Source: Diphasiastrum complanatum (lineage: Eukaryota > Streptophyta > Lycopodiopsida > Lycopodiales > Lycopodiaceae). Taken from it: a stretch of DNA of 64,000 bases. The first letter of the stretch is position 1, and every line of letters starts with the position of its first letter. Location of the stretch: NCBI GenBank assembly GCA_029204225.1, contig CM055113.1, forward strand, positions 13,755,406-13,819,405, given 5' to 3'. The position numbers and the translations under genes were made by a program. Below, one piece after another: positions 60,100 through 64,000 of the stretch. The notes under the pieces were generated by a model, which was not told the DNA's origin, ran no database searches, and worked only from the letters and a program-made list of their open reading frames with translations.

Positions 60100-61699
60100 T
60101 CAGGCCTTGTCGGACGTCATGGGCATATTTGGATCGAAAGCCAACATAGGTAGGCAATCATCCCATCTTGCATAAACAGACAAGTCATTTGTGAACAGAG
60201 CAAACTTTCTAACGGTTGGATCTGGTGAAGATGTATACTCGTACGCATATGCCTGAAGGGCTCTGTTGAAATCCATTGTTGTTGTCCCATCATATTTCTG
60301 ATATATTATGGGCCAGTTTGGGATATGGATGCTGATTTGATCCATTTGGACACCCAAATCTTTCCATTTATTGCGTTGCAGCATTGGGACATAGTAAGGA
60401 CAACATGTCATTGGTGAGGGCTCGCAACATAGCTTCTGATGGAATTTGGAGCTTTCTCAAAAACTGTCTTGTGCCAATACGGTTGCTCATCCAATGCGGG
60501 TAGCTTATCCAATTCTTTCTCTGCCTCTATGTCTGAGGTCTTGAATTTTATTACCCATCCACCCCTGGAGGACTCATGCAGATGTTGTTGTAGAAATGCC
60601 TGAATTTGGTCCTTGATGGTAATCGACTTTAAAAATAATGGCCTAGTCGTTGAGGTTGATAGACCTGCATCCGTGGCTTGAGATTTGATAACTTCTTCAG
60701 CATCTTTCTCGTGATCCAATTCGATATCAAATTCTCCCTGATCTTGTGGTTGAGGAGATAACAAAGGCAGTACTAAAACTTGAATCAGAGGGTTTGATTC
60801 TAAGACCTGAGTGGTTGTCTTCTCGTAGTCTTTGATTATTACCTTGGCCTTGACCAACTTAGTCAATGTTGTTCATTTGAACTTATTAAACCCTTCTTGG
60901 AAATCAGCCAGTGAGGAATGATAAGTCTCGACTTTTTTGAATAAATAACTAATCTCCTCTAGTGAGACAGGACGATCTAGAACTTGTGTTTGTAGGTATG
61001 TGTCTTATTTAAGGGTGGTTGCATCCAATTCACCTTGAATTCGTTCTCGATCAAGTGTTGCCATGTCTAGTTGCCCCTAAAGCAGCAATACTTGTTGTTT
61101 TGCATCCTGAATGGCTTGATCTTGCATAGTCGTCAGCTTATTATAGAGAGTATCCACATAGTCTTCCAAGGTGTCAGCTGATTGCTTGGCCTTTTTCATC
61201 TCCGCTTCGGACCTGGCTTCATGTTGTTTGATGACCTTCAACTCTCGATTTAGCTTGATGACTTTCTGGCTGATAGAGTATTTTCTGATCCCAACTTGGA
61301 GTTTTGCTTTTCCATGGTGGTCTTCTCATCAATCATGGTCTGGATCACATGCACAAGGTTATTGACTAAACCAAGTGTGTCACCATAATCCATGGGTCTT
61401 GGAGGAGGAAATGATAGAGGAGCATGTCTGAGTTGGGGTCTTGAGTTTTTGCTTGTGGCTCTTCTTCCTCGAGGAGATCTTCTCCTTCAAAACCTTCGGG
61501 CACGATGGCATTGAACTGCTTCAAATACTAATGCATTAACAATCATGACGATATCTGGTGCCTGATTTGCTTGAACTACTTGTTGATCTGTTTGAAACTG
61601 AGAATCAAGAGTATTAACTAATAGTATCATGGAACTGTTTGAATCCTCTTCTGGGGGATTGGAGGTCAAGGGGCTTTGGGCTCTTGGTGTTACGTCCAT
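60100..61699 (-). pseudogene. Decayed coiled-coil protein of unknown function
   Basis: I do not recognise this protein. Minus-strand frames follow one another with stops and shifts: 61699-61487, then about 61520-61350 (acidic EGEDLLEEEE), then about 61300-60870 (Lys/Glu/Gln-rich, heptad-like: NRELKVIKQHEARSEAEMKK), then 60866-60408 (152 residues, acidic, VIKFKTSDIEAEKELDKLPA) and 60411-60100 (103 residues, FNRALQAYAYEYTSSPDPTV). At least four breaks show it is a pseudogene. LTR fragments of one family lie on both sides, in the opposite sense to this frame, so it may be an antisense or gag-like gene of that retroelement. It could equally be a separate relic. Confidence 0.5.
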
Positions 61700-61845
61700 G
61701 TCCTGTATAAGGGTATCGGAATAATTCTTGACACGGATAGCCGGTCACTCCAGGTGTATATGGTTATTGGTTATGCCTCGTCATTCCAAGCTTGGCCTAT
61801 GATGTAATTAATAATCATATGAGGGGTGAGATGACGTACAAGGGG
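61693..61845 (+). repeat. LTR fragment of the 25.5-kb family
   Basis: It begins TGTTACG and keeps GGTTATTGGTTATGCCTCGT, then CTTGGCC...ATGTAATTAATAAT. It is cut at about 61845, where transposase sequence of a CACTA element begins. Confidence 0.7.
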
Positions 61846-61847
61846 AT

Positions 61848-63170
61848 AAAGTGCCACGAAAAGTGTTACGACATTTTCCAATTATCCCACGATTGCAACG
61901 TTTATTTTGATGTAAATTTTTGGCACAACTAATGGATTGGCATGTCAAAAATCGATCTACGGATGATGTGATGCGAGTACCAAGTGATTCACTTGCATGG
62001 AAACATATTGAAGACCAATGGCCCGAGTTTAAAAATGAACCTCGTAATTTGAGATTTGGCCTTGCTATGGATGGTGTAATTCCTTTTAGCGTTCAAGCGT
62101 CAACTTGGTCGACATGGCCAGTTGTGCTCGTTAATTACAACATACTCCCATCGTTGAGTATTAAAACGAGACACTTGTTATTGGCTTTATTGATTCCAGG
62201 AAAGTACAAGGCCAAGAACATGGATGTGTATCTTGCACCTTTGATCGATGAATTGTGCATTCTTTAGAATGGTATTCACGCTTACGACATCTCGAGACCT
62301 TTACAACAGCGAAACTTTGTTGTTCGTGAAATTTTAATGTGGACGATGCATGACTACCCCGGTTTAAGCGAATGTTCAGGTATCTAATGTTTTAGGTTTA
62401 ATCCATTTTAGGGTTTACCGTTTGAGTATATTGAACTAAGCTTATGTTTAATTTGGTTTATGAACTATGCAGGTTTAACCACATCGGGTTACAACGCATG
62501 TTATATTTGTGGACCACTTTTGGAGGGTCGACATAGCACAAATATGTTAAAAAAAGTGGTGTACAAAAATCATCGCAAATAATTGCCGCCTAATCATCAT
62601 TTTCGAAGGTTGAATAGGCAATTTTTTGGAGGGCGAGGAGATAATCCTTTAACTACACCACCGCCCCCATGCATGGGTAGCGGAATGGCATGGTGAATGG
62701 CTTAAACATCACGACGTTAATTCTTCACGGAATGAATCCATTGATGGTATGAAACGGTTGTCTATTTTTCATAGATTACTCTATTGGAGGAATTTATTGA
62801 TAAACCATCTATTGTATCCTATGCACATATTCAAAAACATCGGTGCATTCTTATGAAACCACATCATTGGCATAAAAGACAACTCCGCAGCTCGTAAAGA
62901 TCTACAAGCGGCCGATGTGAAAAGACCCTATTGGATTCAATACACCGAAGGTGGAGATGAGATTCTACCTAGCGTGTCGTGGATTCTTACAAAAGAGCAA
63001 CTCTCATATGTTAAACATTCATAAAACAAGTGAGAACTCCAACAGGCTATGCACATTCTTTATGCAAAGATGGTAAATTAAGTGGATTGAAATCACATGA
63101 TTGGCATAAGATGTTGCAATTCATACTTCCACTTTCTATTTGAGGTCTTTTCAACGATGACGTATGAAAT
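61848..63170 (+). pseudogene. CACTA transposase (TNP2 type), first part
   Basis: The protein begins mid-domain with VPRKVLRHFPIIPRLQRLF, then a TGA, DWHVKNRSTDDVMRVPSDS, AWKHIEDQWPEF, NLRFGLAMDGVIPF, WPVVLVNYNILPSL, LLALLIPGKYKAKNMDVYLA and PLIDEL. It continues after a TAG with YDISRPLQQRNFVVREILMW and MHDYPGLSEC. An intron with GT...AG ends (62380-62472) precedes TTSGYNACYICGPLLEGRHS. Further stops occur at about 62579 and beyond. This is the transposase core that recognises and cuts the element ends. The stops show it is inactive. The intron position matches the Gly codon split between exons. Confidence 0.9.
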
Positions 63171-63290
63171 ATGCTTTTTAATTTGTCATCGATGATTAGG
63201 TTTGTATATTTTTTTAAGCACTTGTATAAATATGTGATATTTTAATTTTTTTATGTGTTAAACAACCTAATGTACTATCAATCTTGCAGG

Positions 63291-63809
63291 TGGATTTCCT
63301 CAAAAGCAATAAAAAATAGTGAATTGGATTCCATGAAAATCCAAATGATTGAAATGGTATGTTTGTTGAAAAAAGATTTTCCAACTTCCTTTTTGGATAT
63401 ACAAGTTCATCTTCTAGTGCATTTGGTTGAAGAAGTATCAATTGTAGGACCTGTGCACACGAGATGGATGTTCTACCTTGAGAGCTTTATGAAAGTTTTG
63501 AAGGGCTTTGTGAGACAAAAGGCAAGGCCAGAAGGTAGCATTGCAGAAAGTTGGCTTGTACAGGAATCTTTGTTTTATATCACCAAAATAATCTCACAAT
63601 TGCATCCTGCAAGTCCAAAAATGTGGTGTAAAGAAGAAGATGAACGCGTTAAGGGTGAAGTGCCACAAGGAAATGGTGTGCAAAAAAGACTTTCACCTCA
63701 ATTAAAAGAGAAAATTGACACATTCATATTATATAATTGTGGACAAATGAAAAAGTGGATTTCAAGGTATGAAGAAGCCAAAAAGGAAAGAAACATAACA
63801 TTGAAATGA
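63291..63809 (+). CDS. CACTA protein, DUF4218 region (exon)
   Basis: After an acceptor (TTGCAG ending at 63290) the frame gives SELDSMKIQMIEMVCLLKKD, FPTSFLDIQVHLLVHLVEEV, GPVHTRWMFYLESFMKVLKG and RPEGSIAESWLVQESLFYIT, which are the conserved blocks of DUF4218, normally located after the transposase. It is the best kept part of the element, with no stop over about 170 codons. Its function is unknown. After 63809 further fragments follow to the window end (Arg-rich, then NEEEVTELEWEFVRGCGW). Confidence 0.85.
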   Translation, partial: WISSKAIKNSELDSMKIQMIEMVCLLKKDFPTSFLDIQVHLLVHLVEEVSIVGPVHTRWMFYLESFMKVLKGFVRQKARPEGSIAESWLVQESLFYITKIISQLHPASPKMWCKEEDERVKGEVPQGNGVQKRLSPQLKEKIDTFILYNCGQMKKWISRYEEAKKERNITLK

Positions 63810-64000
63810 AGAAGAAATATCAATCGAAGAAGAAGAAGAAGGGCGTTGGAGAACGACGAACCTTTGGAGCCTTTACCTTCAAAATGCTCTCGTGAATGAG
63901 TTTTTGATACGATGCTAAAAGCATTAAAAAACGAAGAAGAAGTGACCGAATTAGAATGGGAATTTGTTCGCGGATGTGGATGGAAGGTTAGTGTAATATT

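Larger units (their letters stand above)
61848..64000 (+). mobile_element. CACTA (En/Spm) element, internal part, running off the window
   Basis: The TNP2-type transposase and the DUF4218 domain that normally follows it in plant CACTA proteins lie in order on the plus strand. The left terminal repeat (CACTA...) is not present: coding homology begins directly at an LTR fragment, so the 5' end is lost. The right end lies outside the window. Confidence 0.9.

Overview
This window is nuclear DNA of a land plant. The evidence is two intron-bearing plant genes with consistent GT/AG splice sites (a plastid/mitochondrial-type adenylate kinase and a REF/SRPP-like lipid-droplet protein), plus many plant-type Ty1/Copia and Ty3/chromovirus retrotransposons, a CACTA transposon and long GA/CT microsatellites. 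The repeat-heavy layout with small gene islands would suit a fern, lycophyte or another large-genome plant, but the sequence alone does not settle the lineage.

Layout. 1-1108: the 3' end of an unidentified spliced gene, whose last exon overlaps a different frame encoding a GIY-YIG nuclease-like domain. 1.1-3.3 kb: a decayed Ty3/Gypsy element. 3.7-6.2 kb: a Copia-type element with two LTRs and a primer-binding site but no recognisable pol. 6.4-7.9 kb: a minisatellite and an A/T-rich satellite with GC palindromes. 7.9-13 kb: repeat fragments, a possible MITE, and a Copia end inserted in an older repeat. 15.7-19.4 kb: the complete adenylate kinase gene on the minus strand. 20.3-24.2 kb: a Copia element with two LTRs. 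25.5-29 kb: an LTR with primer-binding site, a 44-bp 18S rDNA piece and degenerate repeats. 29.1-32.5 kb: Copia pol. 32.5-36 kb: a chromodomain Ty3 element with an internal RT deletion. 36.3-40.1 kb: two related Copia-type derivatives facing each other. 41.8-44.2 kb: the complete REF/SRPP-like gene on the minus strand. 45.7-52.5 kb: more Copia, including a young copy whose second LTR is followed by internal sequence again. 54.6-57.2 kb: tandem repeats and a tentative small minus-strand gene. 58.9 kb: a long TC/AC microsatellite. 59.7-61.8 kb: LTR fragments around a decayed coiled-coil reading frame. 61.8-64 kb: a CACTA TNP2 transposase gene running off the window.

Only adenylate kinase and the REF/SRPP-like gene look like intact host genes. 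Their exon phases all close and the lengths suit their families. Almost all other coding signal is transposon remnant with stops, frameshifts and internal deletions. The most unusual observations are the GIY-YIG domain that could join the upstream gene through an alternative 3' splice site, a non-pol internal module shared by three Copia-type derivatives, LTRs shared between tandem internal regions, and a roughly 115-bp satellite carrying a GC palindrome in A/T homopolymer. All alignments and splice models were made by eye.
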